From Apostichopus californicus (lineage: Eukaryota; Echinodermata; Holothuroidea; Aspidochirotida; Stichopodidae): a stretch of 38,639 bases of DNA. Positions 19,561 through 31,313 of the stretch are shown in pieces. The notes beneath the pieces were generated by a model. It ran no database searches. It was not told the origin of the DNA and saw only the letters and a list, made by a program, of their open reading frames with translations. The stretch covers positions 1-38,639 of the forward strand of contig JAIPMN010147482.1 of assembly GCA_020650975.1 (NCBI GenBank). Direction: 5' to 3'. Each line of letters opens with the position of its first letter. Position 1 is the stretch's first letter. A program made the translations under genes and the position numbers.

Positions 19561-21223
19561 TGATGACAATATGTGCCTGTCATATTCAGCAAAGTTAGTA
19601 TACATACTTGAGTCTGAGTAATGAGTGTCCTTTCAATGATGTTGATAGTTTCAAACATAGTTTCACTGACTGAATTCCTGTCTGAGTTGATAACTCAGTC
19701 AGAACTACTTAATGCTGATGATGAATAAAGTCAATAACTTAAGAAACCCAAATCAAGCAGGTTGTTTCTTTACTGACTGTTCACATTACCTGAGCACATT
19801 TTATATTATATAAAGACAATCAGCATACATACACAGCAAACATTATAGATTATTCTGAGAGAGATGCAACTAAATGTGATTTCTTTGAATATCCTATAAA
19901 CTCAAGACGAGTTGCAACGTTGATTGGTTCCATATTTGCTCCACTACTTTGCTACTTTGTATGAATGTGCTAAACACAAAGTCAGATAGCATATAATACT
20001 ATGTACAAAGTTACCTATCTTACAGTTGAGCTGAGAATAGCTTCTTCATACTATTTAACATTATAATGAATACAATCAAAACATGACATGAAAGTAAACT
20101 TCATATGTTACTCAAGCAACAAGAAGAATATTAAAGAGCAGCAAATGTTGGAAACATTCACTTTCATGAAGTACAAGACTACTTAAACTGGGTTGCATTT
20201 TATTCATAGAAAGCAAAGGATTTTCTCATAAAGGTATTGTAGATTTAAAGTTGCAATATGAAGTGTTGAACACTTGTTTCATTCTCATGATTGCCAGTAA
20301 CATACTTATAGCATAACCTACATTTTTACCTTAGCTTAGTCGTATAGCAGCTCCTCACCCTCTGCTATGTCAGTGAGGGCTAAAAAGGCATATTACTGGT
20401 GTGCCTTCAATCAAGAGATAGATGGCTTGACGTTTACTTCATTTTTCTCCCCGTGGTTTACCAACCGTCCCAATATAGGCACTGTCTCTGGTTTTTCTGT
20501 TGCATCAATAGTATTTAAGATTTAAGAAAATAAGGTCCATATTATGAAATACCATCAAGTCTACTCTTGATTAATCCTGTAACTTTTAGGATTAATAGTT
20601 TGATTCAAATATGAGTGCTTGTTTGGGTGATTGTTTACATGTCACTTACTGCAGACAGCAATGTAAAAAGTTATTGAAAACTCAAAAATCTCAGGATTCC
20701 AATTCACTTTAGAAATTGGAGTTTGGGTTTCATTGTTTTGACTAGTGTATAAATATGGAACAGCTAATATCTCTTCAGGCTTATTCATGTGAATTATTTA
20801 CCCATATTTGAAACCACAGGTTACATATGTTCAGTGCTATTATTGCTGTATTTGACCATGTTCAGACTGCACCATGCATTTGAACTTTAGTACATTGTGT
20901 GTTATTGCATAATTGCAACTGCATCCAATATGCAATGCAAAAATATTAAAAGATTTTTGTAATGTGCTTTCGAAGTACTAGAAGTATGCAGCAAACTATT
21001 TTGCATGCAAACATTGTTTCAAATATATAGCACGCTGTTCAAGATGAATTGGCGAACTCCTTTATATTTGCACTCAGGCAGACAAGTAAATAATTTGTTA
21101 AAGAGTAGAATAGTACATGTTCTCACAAAAGAATCATTTGGTATTGAACTCACCAGAACTCCTTTCCTTTTAATGAAATGAAAAATGTAAAGCCCGATGA
21201 CCCTTCTTCCTTTTCAAGCTTAC
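19561..21223. other. No gene seen
   Basis: Upstream region of copy A. I looked for the rest of the SET domain that starts at 21224 (N-H-S..P-N and Y-D-Y-G type motifs on the minus strand) and did not find it. Confidence 0.5.
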
Positions 21224-21310
21224 CTCCTTCATTAACTGACAGAAGCTATCCAACATACTGCAGTAGAAACTCTCCTTTGTAAAATTTGAGCTTTGCAAAC
21301 ACTCCTCTGC
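21224..21310 (-). pseudogene. SET-domain start exon with an internal stop
   Basis: An 87-base exon, phase 1 at both ends, between a textbook acceptor (TTCTCTGTTCTAG) and a donor (GAAGGAG|GTAAGC). It encodes 'RGVFAKLKFYKGEFLLQYVG', the opening strands of SET lysine methyltransferases (relatives read GRGVFA..F.KG.F...Y.GEL). A TAG (21248..21246) stands where the conserved Glu of 'GEL' is expected, followed by 'LLSVNEG' in frame. The remaining SET motifs (cofactor and active-site Tyr/Asn-His) are not found nearby. It is most like SET8/KMT5A-type single-domain proteins. It is 1.7 kb upstream of copy A on the same strand, and a link to that gene is conceivable but unproven. Confidence 0.6.
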
Positions 21311-21563
21311 CTAGAACAGAGAAGAAAATCAAAGTTATTGTTAGAAAGTTCACTGCTGGTTCTATCAAGATCAGTAGCTGCACCTTCCCAACATTCAACA
21401 AAATCGTCATAAAACCCAAATTGTGAAAATCCACACAATTTCAAACGCAGCTGTCAGTTTTAATAGCCACTCATTCTGTGCTCGGTAGAAAGGGTGTGCA
21501 ATAAAATGCCTTGACACCACATCCATACTTACAGCACAAGCAGTATAAAACTGAATTGCATAC

Positions 21564-21715
21564 CTTTTTGTGGTATTTCTTTGACATAAATTCCATCTCT
21601 ATCGTTTTTCGTTTTACCGTGGAAATGGCAACATCTTCTGGTTTCTCGTCTTTTCCTAATATTGTGTGTGAACGTGAAAAAAATATTTCATTTAATTGCA
21701 ACATTTTCAAATCTA
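21564..21715 (-). CDS. Exon-like block upstream of the SET exon
   Basis: 152 bases, open, between an AG at 21717-21716 and a donor (AAAAAG|GTATGC). Encodes '...RSHTILGKDEKPEDVAISTVKRKTIEMEF...KKYHKK', charged and helical. Sequences like 'PE.VA..T..R' precede the SET domain in related proteins, so it may be its preceding exon. The phases do not match (this one ends in phase 0, the SET exon needs phase 1), so an exon is missed or a base has been lost. Confidence 0.35.
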
Positions 21716-22009
21716 CTTTTCGCAGAAGACATAATGTATGTTAGATTAAACAGAAGTAGTTTAAAGGTAATCCATATTTCTTTGGCCCTGTAGAAAATAG
21801 TAGCTACTTCATACACTCACTGCAGAACATGATGATAGAAGTGGGGAAAGTTAACAATATACTTGGATGTTACTGTTACGAAGTAAAAAGCTTTTTAAAG
21901 AAAAATCCAACTTTCGGGGATAGTTTCAGCATCATCCCTAAATACATTTTCTTCCAACTTATACCAACAAATACAGGTGTACACAAGGGATGGGATACTA
22001 TTTGCTTAC

Positions 22010-22133
22010 CAGGTTTTATAGCAACTTCAATGTATATTACCACCAAGTACACTATGATGATTATCAGACAGTGGAGTATAGTGGCTAAACTGACGACCAA
22101 TATCCATTCGCCAGCACATTTCATTCGTTGCAT
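22010..22133 (-). CDS. Possible first exon with a signal-anchor segment
   Basis: ATG at 22133, then a short basic N-terminus (MQRMKCAGEW) and about 25 hydrophobic residues (from ILVVSLATILHCL to VIYIEV), ending at a good donor (CCTG|GTAAGC) in phase 1. This would fit a type II membrane protein. Its phase also fits the next block at 21715. Opposite-strand coding is open too, and no family is recognised. Confidence 0.25.
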
Positions 22134-22849
22134 TGCAGAGAAAAGAAATGGAAAACTCAAACAAAATCTATCAAACTGTATGACTTTTAGGTCCAATTCA
22201 TCTTAATGCTAATATTATCTGAAACAGAAACATCATTGCTAAATTAGGCTTGCCATGCAGTATTGTTGTATGCCTTACACATCCGTTGAAGTTTAGTTGT
22301 TAGAAATTGCCATTTGTCTATAAAGGGAACAAGCAATCTGGAAGGGTATTTTTTTTTTACATGTTAAACAATCACAGCAATTTCCATTTTGGCTGTATAT
22401 TAAGTGTGTCATAGTGTCTGGCTGTACTTCTGCAAAGGACTTTAATATGCTAACTACAGGTGATTGTTACTATCCATCTGACCAAAGACCTATTGCACGG
22501 TACAAATCTGTATTTCAGAAAATTCAAAGTTGTTTTCACTCATTGCAAAGTGATATGTGTAATGCTTAAAGGTGAATTTATGAAAAGGTACTTGAATTTA
22601 ATGTTTTAATACCTACGTAGTTTGGTTCACTATGACAATGTCAGTTATATCGCTAATTATAATTCTTTTGTGGTTATTTTATTCATCTGATATTCTGGTG
22701 AAATGACCTCTGTCTAAAATTTAACTGACAATATCTCTTTCTTCCTATGAGCCTCTTTATATGACCACTGTCCGAACAGTAGGAATGTATTCTTGAACCA
22801 GCGGTTGAGAGTAGTAAACCAGCAAATCAGAGAATCAGAGAACTGTGTT
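22134..22849. other. No gene seen
   Basis: AT-rich, with no motif-bearing open stretch on either strand. Confidence 0.5.
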
Positions 22850-23560
22850 AGTTTAGATGAACACACACATATCATAGGCACACAGCACACATAGAGTTCA
22901 TGCAGCAGATGAGAAAAACTTCTTAGTTTAAACCTACTATAGCCATGCAATTATTTCATAATGAAACAGTAGAATATAACTTAAACATTTAAAATACAAT
23001 AGTTTAGCATGACAATGAAACATCAACACAGTAAAGATTGACTATCTAATAGCAATGCGTAATGAAACGTCAACACAGTAAAAGATTGACTATCTAATAG
23101 GGAATATCTACAATACAGGCACACAACGCACAGGAATCAGTGCTAGTTTTCATCTACTGTAGCCATGCAATTATTTCATGATTTAACAGATGAATATGAA
23201 TTGCCATTTGGCGTCAAATATCATCACAGGCACACAGAGAGTTGGGAAAAGTGTGCTAGTTTAAACCTACTGTATTATTATTAATGCCATGCAATTATTT
23301 AATAATGAGACAGTTGAATATAACTTTAACATTTAACATTACATAATTGATGAATCCTATGAAAATCAACAATAGTAAAGATTGACTATCTAATAAGGGA
23401 TATATCTTCCATACAGTGTCGTAGGAACACAGCACACAGATAGGTGAACCATCAGAAGGGAAAACTCTGCTAATTTAGACCTACTGTACTATATTGCCCA
23501 TGTAATTATTGAATTATGAAACAGGTGAAAAATAACTTAACATTTACCATAAAATAGGAC
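22850..23560. repeat. Degenerate tandem array, about 210-220 bp units
   Basis: GCCATGCAATTATTT recurs at 22942, 23162 and 23286, and as GCCCATGTAATTATT at about 23496. Each is followed by TGAAACAG-like words, ATATAACTTAA and then CAGTAAAGATTGACTATCTAATAG and a CAGGCACACA block. One unit is shortened to about 124 bp, and the first contains an internal duplication of about 50 bp (22995-23100). The array ends where the hAT terminal repeat begins. Confidence 0.7.
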
Positions 23561-24033
23561 CAGGGATGTAAGTCTTCCGTATTGATACGGAAATCAGGTT
23601 TTTTTTAAATTCCAATAACGTTCCACAAAATTTGTCGAATATCAAAGACACAACGCGGCCAAAATGCCTGGCCCGTTGCAGGAAGCTAACTTCAATTTTT
23701 CACTCATCGATCAACCAAAATACCATTTCCTGTTACACATCGCATTGCACTGTACAACATTGTGCCATGTGAACATCGTTGCGTACGTGCGAACTTGAAA
23801 TCGCCGTAGCTCATTTCTGTCCTTGAAAAACCTTGCCTCATTCACGTTGATTGGACTGCTAATTCATATTTTCTAAACTGGTGGTGCTGGACATAAGTTT
23901 CGGAAATGAACGCTTGTGATATTTATGAGCGACGGAAATCTACGGGATACGCGTATGATAGTCGATATTCGTGATCGCATTCGAATGTGAGACTGATTTT
24001 TATTCCTGAGTTCGCTGCGTCGTATTCGTAAGT

Positions 24034-24179
24034 TTGAGGTAGCCTAACATAACGATAGTGTGTAAGTAGTCAGAACTATGAGTAGGCTGTGTTAGCGCTT
24101 ATACTTTTGAGCTAGCCTAACATAACGATAGTGTGTAAGTAGTCAGTGCTAGGAGTAGGATGTGTTAGCGATACTACTT
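24034..24179. repeat. 73-bp tandem duplication in the hAT 5' region
   Basis: AGCCTAACATAACGATAGTG begins at 24041 and again at 24114. The two 73-bp units are very similar (both continue TGTAAGTAGTCAG and TGTGTTAGCG). It lies about 70 bp upstream of the transposase ATG, so it could be a promoter or subterminal element. Confidence 0.8.
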
Positions 24180-24247
24180 ACTGTGTACAATGTTACTGGT
24201 GTGAAAGTTAGAATAACAGTAGTACTAGAACATCGATAGTTTAAAAA

Positions 24248-26517
24248 ATGGAGCTTGATAGAACAGCAGACATTCGTAAGGTGGATCATGGGATAAAGAA
24301 CAGATGGAAATGGAAATGGATGGAAGTGAAAGATACCAATGAGACATTTCTCAGTGATTACATGAGGAAGATTGACAAACCAGGCTTTGCAATATGTAAA
24401 ATTTGCAACCGTGATATAAATTACGACAGTGGTGGGAAGAGAGATTTGGTAGCACACATTATGAAGAAGAAACACCGAGAAAGAAGCAACATACAAAAGA
24501 CAAATACTGTTCTTCCAGCCATGTTTATGTGCCCTGTTGCATCTACCAGTAGCATTACAAACAGCGACAGTTCAAACAAAACTTGCACTGAAATGCCCTA
24601 TGGAGTAGCTCCGAATGTGCATAAACACATTTGAATGTTCGAGGAAAGTTCGTGTGGAGACACAGCCAAATATTACTTTTGCAGATAGGAAGGCCAATGC
24701 CGAAGCTATGATAGTGAGTTTTGGGGCAGAGAATTCGCTAACCTTTACAGTGAAATGAAAGATTATAAAGCTCGCCCAAGCATTAGCAAAGGATCCGCGT
24801 GTTCTTCAAGATCTGTCGAAGGAAAGGACAACCTTGGCATACAAGCTAAAAGAGGGTGTTGCAGAAGTGACGCATCAACGTATAGTCGAAGAATTGAGAA
24901 GCACACCCTTCTCAATCAACCTAGATGAGTGCAACAATCGAGCAAATAATAAAGTCCTCACTGTTCTGGTATCTCATTTCTCTGACAGTCGGGGAGAATG
25001 TGTCGTCCAACATTATGCATCAATAGAGATAACTGTAGTGAATGCAGACACTGTATATCATGCAGCAGTAAAGATGTTATCTAGAGATGAGATCCCACTT
25101 GCCAATGTTGTGTCAAGTCTCAGTGACTCAGCTACATACATGCGGGGACTTCATTCAGGGTTTGACAGAAATCAGAGGAATTCAAACCCAAATTTACTTG
25201 ATGTTGATATATGTCATCATATGCACAACTGTGGTAAGAAATTTTGTGGTCACTTTAACAATCATGTCGAGTTCCTCTGCGATGACCTATACAATGACTT
25301 CAAATATTCCCCAGATTTGAGAGAGGTTTTTGAAGAGATATGTTTGTTATATGTTGTAGATTGTAAACTACCTCTTCAGAGGGTTGAACACAGGTGGCTT
25401 TCTACCTATGATACAAGTGTGAGGAACTTACTTTAATGTGTTAGACCAAGTGACTGTATTTTATTTTGCATGGGCGAGTTCAGCCCAGAAAACAAGTAAC
25501 TTGATTCTTTACCGGCAACTAACATCATCCCTCTCAACAATGGAACATGGTCGTTTAAATGTCATCATCCAGCAATTGCAGAGGAAAAAGGAAAGCAGAA
25601 CAAGTCCCTTGAACTTGAAAAGCACTTCTTGAAACTCTCTCAGTTGCATGTTGGTAAAGAGGCAGAGCTGAATCTCCTGCGAATGAAGCCATACAGTGTC
25701 AAGTCCCTTCTCCTGCAAGTGGGAAAAGCATACTTAAGACACTGGGCTATACATGCAAAAGAAGTTGCCTTTGAAGAACCATGTCCTGATGTGCCTGTCT
25801 GCATTGGATCCAAAAGCACAAGGAAATAGTAAAACTTTTGAATACTTCAAGGAACTTTGCAAGTTATTCAAACAACACATGAGCATAGAGCAACAGGGAG
25901 CCTATGAAAAAGCTGCAAGACAAATGCAAATTGAGGAACTTCCAGTACTCGGGGAGAATACCAGTCTTGACAGATGGTGGAATGAGGTGTTCAAGTCACA
26001 TCCAGCCATGAAGCCGGCAGTTAAATGCGCCTCGTCGATATTTACTGGACCACGTAAGGAACAGAGTTTCAGCATCATGAATGAACTTATTTGTCATAAA
26101 ACAAATCGTCTTCAAGTAAGCACCTTCGAAGCTATTCAGACAGTGAAATATGACCTTGAAGCAAGTCATCAAACACCTATTGAGAGATATCACAGGAAGG
26201 ATAAGCTGAAGTCACCAGTTGACAGACATTTCTGCCACCACATGCAAATATGACATCGTCAGCGCAAGAAAAAACAAGAAGCAAAACGGCAAGCGAAGCT
26301 GGCAAAAGGGACAGTCAAGAAACAAACCTGTGGTACAAATGTGCACAAAGCTGCTGATGCAATAAACCAAAAAACAATCGCTCAGCAGCAGAAAGCACGA
26401 GACAAAGTTCTAAAGAAGTTTTTTACAGATTTCAGAACATGTGTTAGAATATGCCTAGTACTAGTGATACTGATAGAGGCCGGCCACCGAAGTAGTAATA
26501 GGCCTAGTCTTTCATAA
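24248..26517 (+). pseudogene. hAT-type transposase with BED zinc finger, broken
   Basis: ATG at 24248. Residues 50-76 form a BED-type finger, C-X2-C-X16-H-X5-H ('CKIC...HIMKKKH'), for DNA binding. A frameshift near 24630 leads to a second frame, open to 25436 except for one TGA (24756-24758). It carries 'LAQALAKDPRVLQDLS', 'INLDECNN', 'SLSDSATYMRGLHSGF' and 'VEHRWLSTYD'. These match a widespread animal hAT-like group, and the acidic residues in them are the likely catalytic D, D and E. 25440-25750 is in broken frames. 25753-26517 restores the C-terminal dimerisation region ('IFTGPRKEQSFSIMNELI') with one TGA (26251-26253) and a basic tail. Not functional. Confidence 0.85.
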
Positions 26518-28400
26518 AACTTCAAATGCTAAATTCATACAATAAGTGTTACGTAGCACTGTTATTTTCGGCTTACAGTGCTGCATATCGGAATCATATA
26601 AAACCGAGACACTCAGAAAAAAAGAAACATTGTGTTCAATACTCACCGAATAATTTATTAGGACAGGCGTCTACAGAATCGTTCTAGTACAGTGGCTATA
26701 GTAGCACATGATATGTACGGCCACGGAACGGGTACGTAACTTGTAACATACAAGGCTTGCCTGGAACAACATTTTGTGGAAGTGTGTATGAGGGCGCTGT
26801 TGATACACAATGTACTATTGACAGACTTAACACACTGGATACATTGCAACATACGCTGTACGGTTCAATCGTGGTAGAGCAAAACAGGCACGGAATCATT
26901 GTATAGCGCCACTATTAGGTCCAAAATATGCTGTTCCCATTGTTAAAATAACTGGGGACCGTCCGCGTTTCCCGAGGCGTCCGCGATAGACAGGTGTGTA
27001 TTCACATTTTCGTCCGCGGTTGAGGGTAATTGCCAACTCACACCACACATACGGGTTTCGCATACCTTTGGGAGGACCAGTTTCGAAACCGGCCCCAAAC
27101 ATTGTGGAGAGGACCACTACTTACAACATTACTTCGTGAGTGTTTTGAATTGTCTGATCATATCGTGGGGGCAAGCAAAATGAAAACCATTTAAAGAATC
27201 AAACATGTTGCTTTAGGTTACCAGTTGTGTTGTATTAGTACGAGGACACTTGACTTGCAGGTATTCATATACAACAGGGGACCTGATGAGGATGTGTTTG
27301 GTTTCTCACTGGGTCAGATGATTTGAAATAATAAAAATATACCCAAGAGCAGTAACTGATACTTGACAGGTTTGTCTGTACAGGATGAATCACTGTTTTC
27401 TGCAGTATACTTTTGCACATTAAGGTTCTTTTGCCAGATAAATTTTGATAGGGCAGTAAAACTTATTTTACATTACATAGGATCTCAAAACATGCACCCA
27501 ATGTTTACATGTTTAAAACCTCTCTGGGTAATATTGGCAGCGTCCACGTTTTTGCTGTTTTTAAATGGGTGATGTTGACTATGACACGGAAAGAAAACAC
27601 ACAAAGATCAGTATCACGTTTGACTTTTCTTTAAGAACAGAATTTAACAAAACAGGAACTTAACATAAAACAATAATTTCTCTCATCTTTGGTAGGTAGC
27701 CTATCATTGCACTCTTTTCACATGAATATTTAGACACCAGCAAAACTGTTTATAGCCAGGATGAAGTGGACATTTCTGGAATCAGTAAATTTGGGTATTC
27801 AATCTGTCTTTCATAAGAGTCAACTGTTTGGTGCTTGTGAAACAGCGTCCACCTTTCGGAAAAAGAATGCAATGCATCAATGGGTTTGTGCTAAAAAATC
27901 AAACTTAAATGTCAGAACTAATATTTAAATAATGGAGAAAGTCTTGAATGTGTCTTAACAAAAATCAGCACTTCATCTTAGTCTGTCGCTTCAATACTTT
28001 GTGACCAATGTAGCTTATAGACTTCTACATATTAAACCATGATCGCATTAGGCAATTCCTTCTTAGGCCAAGTGATATTATGTAACAGGTTTGTCCCCTG
28101 CTTTAGCTGGTTACTTAGCTGGTTAGCTGCTTACTGTAGCGCTATTCAGCAAATTAACCATTGGCGGGGTAAGTTTATTAGGAAGCAGTTTTTCCATAAA
28201 ATCTGCTGTTGGCTTCCCAGTTTCACAAAGGAACAATATGCATATGTGAACTTACGTGTCACTGTCATTGATTGATTAATCATTGAGTTTTAAATAAATA
28301 ATAAAAGCAGTTAAGGACAATGTTATTTTGATGTACACAAATACTGCAAATTAGTATAATTTCAGCAGCGTATTAATTGTAAAACACACCTGGAACAATA
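26518..28400. other. No gene seen
   Basis: A CpG-richer patch at about 26930-27110 contains GGACCGTCCGCG and GAGGCGTCCGCG words. Its general make-up resembles 34300-34440, but no terminal repeats or coding motifs could be fixed. The rest is AT-rich. Confidence 0.5.
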
Positions 28401-28403
28401 TAT

Positions 28404-28466
28404 GATGAAACAAACATATAACTTGAAAAAGATGAAACAAAGATATAACTTTAAAAAGATGAAAGA
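28404..28466. repeat. 27-28 bp tandem repeat, 2.3 copies
   Basis: GATGAAACAAACATATAACT-type units start at 28404, 28431 and 28459 (partial). Confidence 0.75.
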
Positions 28467-28599
28467 AACCAAAAACATGAGTTTGAGCTCCCAAGGATTA
28501 AAACTAAAAAGCAGGTCGAAGTATTACCTACATGCAATACTGTACATCCATAGCAGTACTATCCAATTATGAAGATTTGTGGTCCTTCATCTGAAAATT

Positions 28600-28975
28600 A
28601 GAGTGTAAACTGCCAAAAAAACAAGAACATTTCCACTTCAATGTGGAGAGTTGGTTAACTCCTTTAATTATCAATTGGTTGATATTTTCCTTTCCATTTT
28701 TCCTTTGTATTAGATTGTATGCAGGTCAACTTGAAACTACCAAAAACAAGATGCTCTCCACTTCAATGTGGAGGGTCGGTCAAACTTTTTCGTTTACGAC
28801 TGTGTTGCTAGTTTCCATATTTGCCTTTGTATTAGACTGTAAACAGGTGAAATTAAAACTACCGAAAAGAAGATGCTCTGCACTTTAATGTAGAGGGTTG
28901 GTTAACTCTTTTAATTATGAATGGGTTGCTACTTTCCTTCCAGTTTTTGTTTTTGTATTAGGTGGTATACTTTGT
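28600..28975. repeat. Three tandem units of about 124 bp
   Basis: CACTTCAATGTGGAG (or CACTTTAATGTAGAG) starts at 28634, 28759 and 28881. Units share TTTGTATTAGA.TGTA..CAGGT, AACTACC.AAAA.AAGATGCTC and TTGGTTAACTC words. The third unit runs into the C-terminal exon of copy B, so the last codons of that exon (from about 28975 down) resemble the repeat. An open frame at 28643-28888 is a by-product. Confidence 0.75.
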
Positions 28976-29145
28976 ATTTGAGTCCTTTCCAGTATCTTTG
29001 ATTTAGCGTTTCTTGTGCAGCTAAACAGGAGTTGCACTGTGACTTGTTTGGAGTTTCATGCAGTTGAAGAGGTTTTTTGAAGTGTGGAAGCACTGCTTCG
29101 TTTCAAATGCTGTCCATGCTCGCTTCTTCTTTTTCTTTTGTACAC
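28929..29145 (-). pseudogene. Copy B: C-terminal exon with SANT-like motif
   Basis: An acceptor (CTTTCTAG) is followed by 'GVQKKKKKRAWTAFETKQ' and, after a frameshift, by 'PNKSQCNSCLAAQETLNQRY' and 'WKGLKYKVYH', ending at TAG 28931-28929. The pattern (basic run, W-T..E, C-X2-C, 'L.QR.WK..K') matches the last exon of copy A ('KKPWTTEEKQ', 'AEPTLQSRMWRNIK'). Copy B keeps a Cys pair here. Confidence 0.6.
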
Positions 29146-30917
29146 CTAGAAAGTAAAATAGAAAAAATAGCATTATTGAATTAACTCACACAAACTCACA
29201 TTTTAGAGTTCACTACACCTTTCAAAATTACATGGCTGATTACCAACCTTCAATGCATTTTTTCAAGAACATGTTGTTTTTTACAAAATGAGCATGAATC
29301 ATCTTATAGCCATGGTTGTAACATAGTATCTACATTAACTATTCAGGAATTAGATCTATGATTATTGCCCACTAATTTTCATAGCAGGCATGTTTTTTTG
29401 TTACCTATGTATACATTTATCTACTGTACTAAATATAAAGTTATAATGCATAAATAAAATAAATTGAGAAGAATTATTGAATTGTAATTATGCAAAATTT
29501 TTCATAGCGATGAAATAAAGGACAAATTGATTTAGACCGACTTTTATTGGTCACTGAATGAAACGACAACACCCAATATATGCTAAAATAATAGACGTGG
29601 CACAGCAGAGTTCATTATTTGCCATATTTAGGGTCGACATTATGTTCATTAACATACAGAAGGCAAGATTATGCAATTCTACAAACTAAATTGATTTTGG
29701 TACAAACTGTACTAAAAAAACAATTTTTGTTAGTAAGTACAATAACAGGCAGTGCTGTCAGTCAATGAAAGATCCCGGTTCTTGACGGTTTCTAGTACTA
29801 CCATTTGTTCTTGACACTTTATGGTATGTGGAGGTAGGAGCTCTGGAAAATCTCTAACAAAGCAAATTTCTCTGTTTTTTAGGCAGGTTTGTTTCATTGC
29901 AATACTCCTCGTAGCTTTCTATGTTATGATCGCTTTAACAGGGGGCTTACAAAAATAAAAGCTCTTTGGCCTTAATTATTACTGCTTATGTAGACCATCG
30001 ACCTACATACTGATTGTAATACAGGAGGATAGTGGACTGAGTTGATTTAAGATAATTCTACACTGATGTGTATATTGAGCATCTAACTAGGCCCCAGACA
30101 GCTGTCATGTCTGCACAAAACCACTGGTGTTTTATGGCCTGTGTGTTCAACCGTATGCCTTTACTTCTTTCATTGTTGTGCTTACTAGTTGTAGGCTGCT
30201 AAACTGCAAATGACTGACAGCAACGGTGGCGCTCATAAAGTGACATATTCATAGCTTGGAATGACTAAAATCATTATAATTTCAGCTCACACAGGTAAGA
30301 ACAGGCCGATTTCAAGTGTTTTGATCTCTGCACTCTTTGTTCATGTGAAAGAAATTAGTACCTTTCAGAAAATTGTATTTTACATTTTGCCACAAGTACG
30401 TAACATTGCTTTCACCTTCAGTGTGGATAACAGCATCTTGGCCTTGACCCTAACTTCACACTGTTGTTGCATCACAAGTACAGACTTTCATGTCCCTTTG
30501 AAAAGTGGTGTTACCAATGACTTTTGCATATAATGAAGTAAACTATCCATTATTGTCACATAACATATGGTTTGGAAGGGTCACATGACACCTTATAAAA
30601 CAATTACAAGGCCAGATTCTAAATAACATATACATGAGGGCTGTTCAAACACTGAGCCATGGTAATATGCAGAAAAGATATGGAATGAATCATAGCATAC
30701 AAGTATATTATTCTTCTAAGTTCTTGCTTCATGATTATGATTCAATCTTATTCAGTTATCAACTACTATACTTTTAATACTTGGCTTTCTTTTGCTGCTT
30801 TCTTTCTTTCTGTCTCACTTGGTTGACCTCCATATATGGTTCCCTTTTATCTCCATGTGTTTAATCTTCAAATGGCGTCTCATTTACGAAAGTTCAAAGT
30901 TGTCTTTTTCCCTCACA
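29146..30917. other. Intron-like region of copy B; no other gene seen
   Basis: AT-rich with no supported coding stretch. An open frame at 30261-30533 (+) has no recognisable motif. Confidence 0.5.
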
Positions 30918-30958
30918 ATTTCACTCTGCGTCAGAGGAGTCTTCATGATCATCATTAT
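30918..30958 (-). pseudogene. Copy B: small acidic exon (weak)
   Basis: An acceptor (AAATTGCAG) is followed by 'DNDDHEDSSDAE', which corresponds in place and composition to the acidic exon of copy A. The donor side is uncertain. Confidence 0.35.
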
Positions 30959-31313
30959 CTGCAATTTTACAGAAAAAATACAACTCAATAGAAATTAAAA
31001 TCAAGTACAACAGTCAATACTCCAGAATAATACGGTTTTATTTCACAGACATGTCACATGCATGATTACATACCAATTGACATGATATAGCCTACTATAT
31101 GACTGACTGAGTTAAAGGGATTCCAGACAGTAGATATTACTCATATGGAAACAACCATAGAAGTGAAACAAAGGAAATTGTCAAGTCTATCACTTCAGAG
31201 CTCTCAGATTGATTTTTCAAATCTATTTATGATACATAATACATTTACTCATCATTAGTTGAATGAAACATTAGTAACACCAAATTGTTACTTTACGTTC
31301 ATTCTGTACTTAC

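Larger units (their letters stand above)
23561..26517 (+). mobile_element. hAT DNA transposon, decayed
   Basis: The left end CAGGGATGTAAG at 23561 has the CAGGG(N)TG form typical of hAT terminal inverted repeats. It is followed by a perfect 8-bp inverted repeat, TTCCGTATTGATACGGAA (23575-23592). Coding from 24248 to 26517 is a BED-finger hAT-type transposase in pieces. I could not find the matching right terminal repeat or the 8-bp target duplication, so the right end is set at the transposase stop and the true edge is unknown. Confidence 0.65.

Noticed and set aside
21829..22206. 125-codon plus-strand frame opposite the possible signal-anchor exon
   Set aside because: No motif, no splice context; at most one strand codes here and the evidence is slightly better for the minus strand.
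26930..27110. CpG-rich patch as a CpG-island promoter or MITE related to 34300-34440
   Set aside because: Shared words are short and scattered; no terminal repeats or start exon could be placed.
26658..27117. Overlapping minus-strand frames of 64-73 codons
   Set aside because: No recognised motif, no exon boundaries, and three different frames overlap, as expected by chance.
28643..28888. 81-codon plus-strand frame
   Set aside because: It is produced by the 124-bp tandem repeat, and its internal repetition follows the DNA units.
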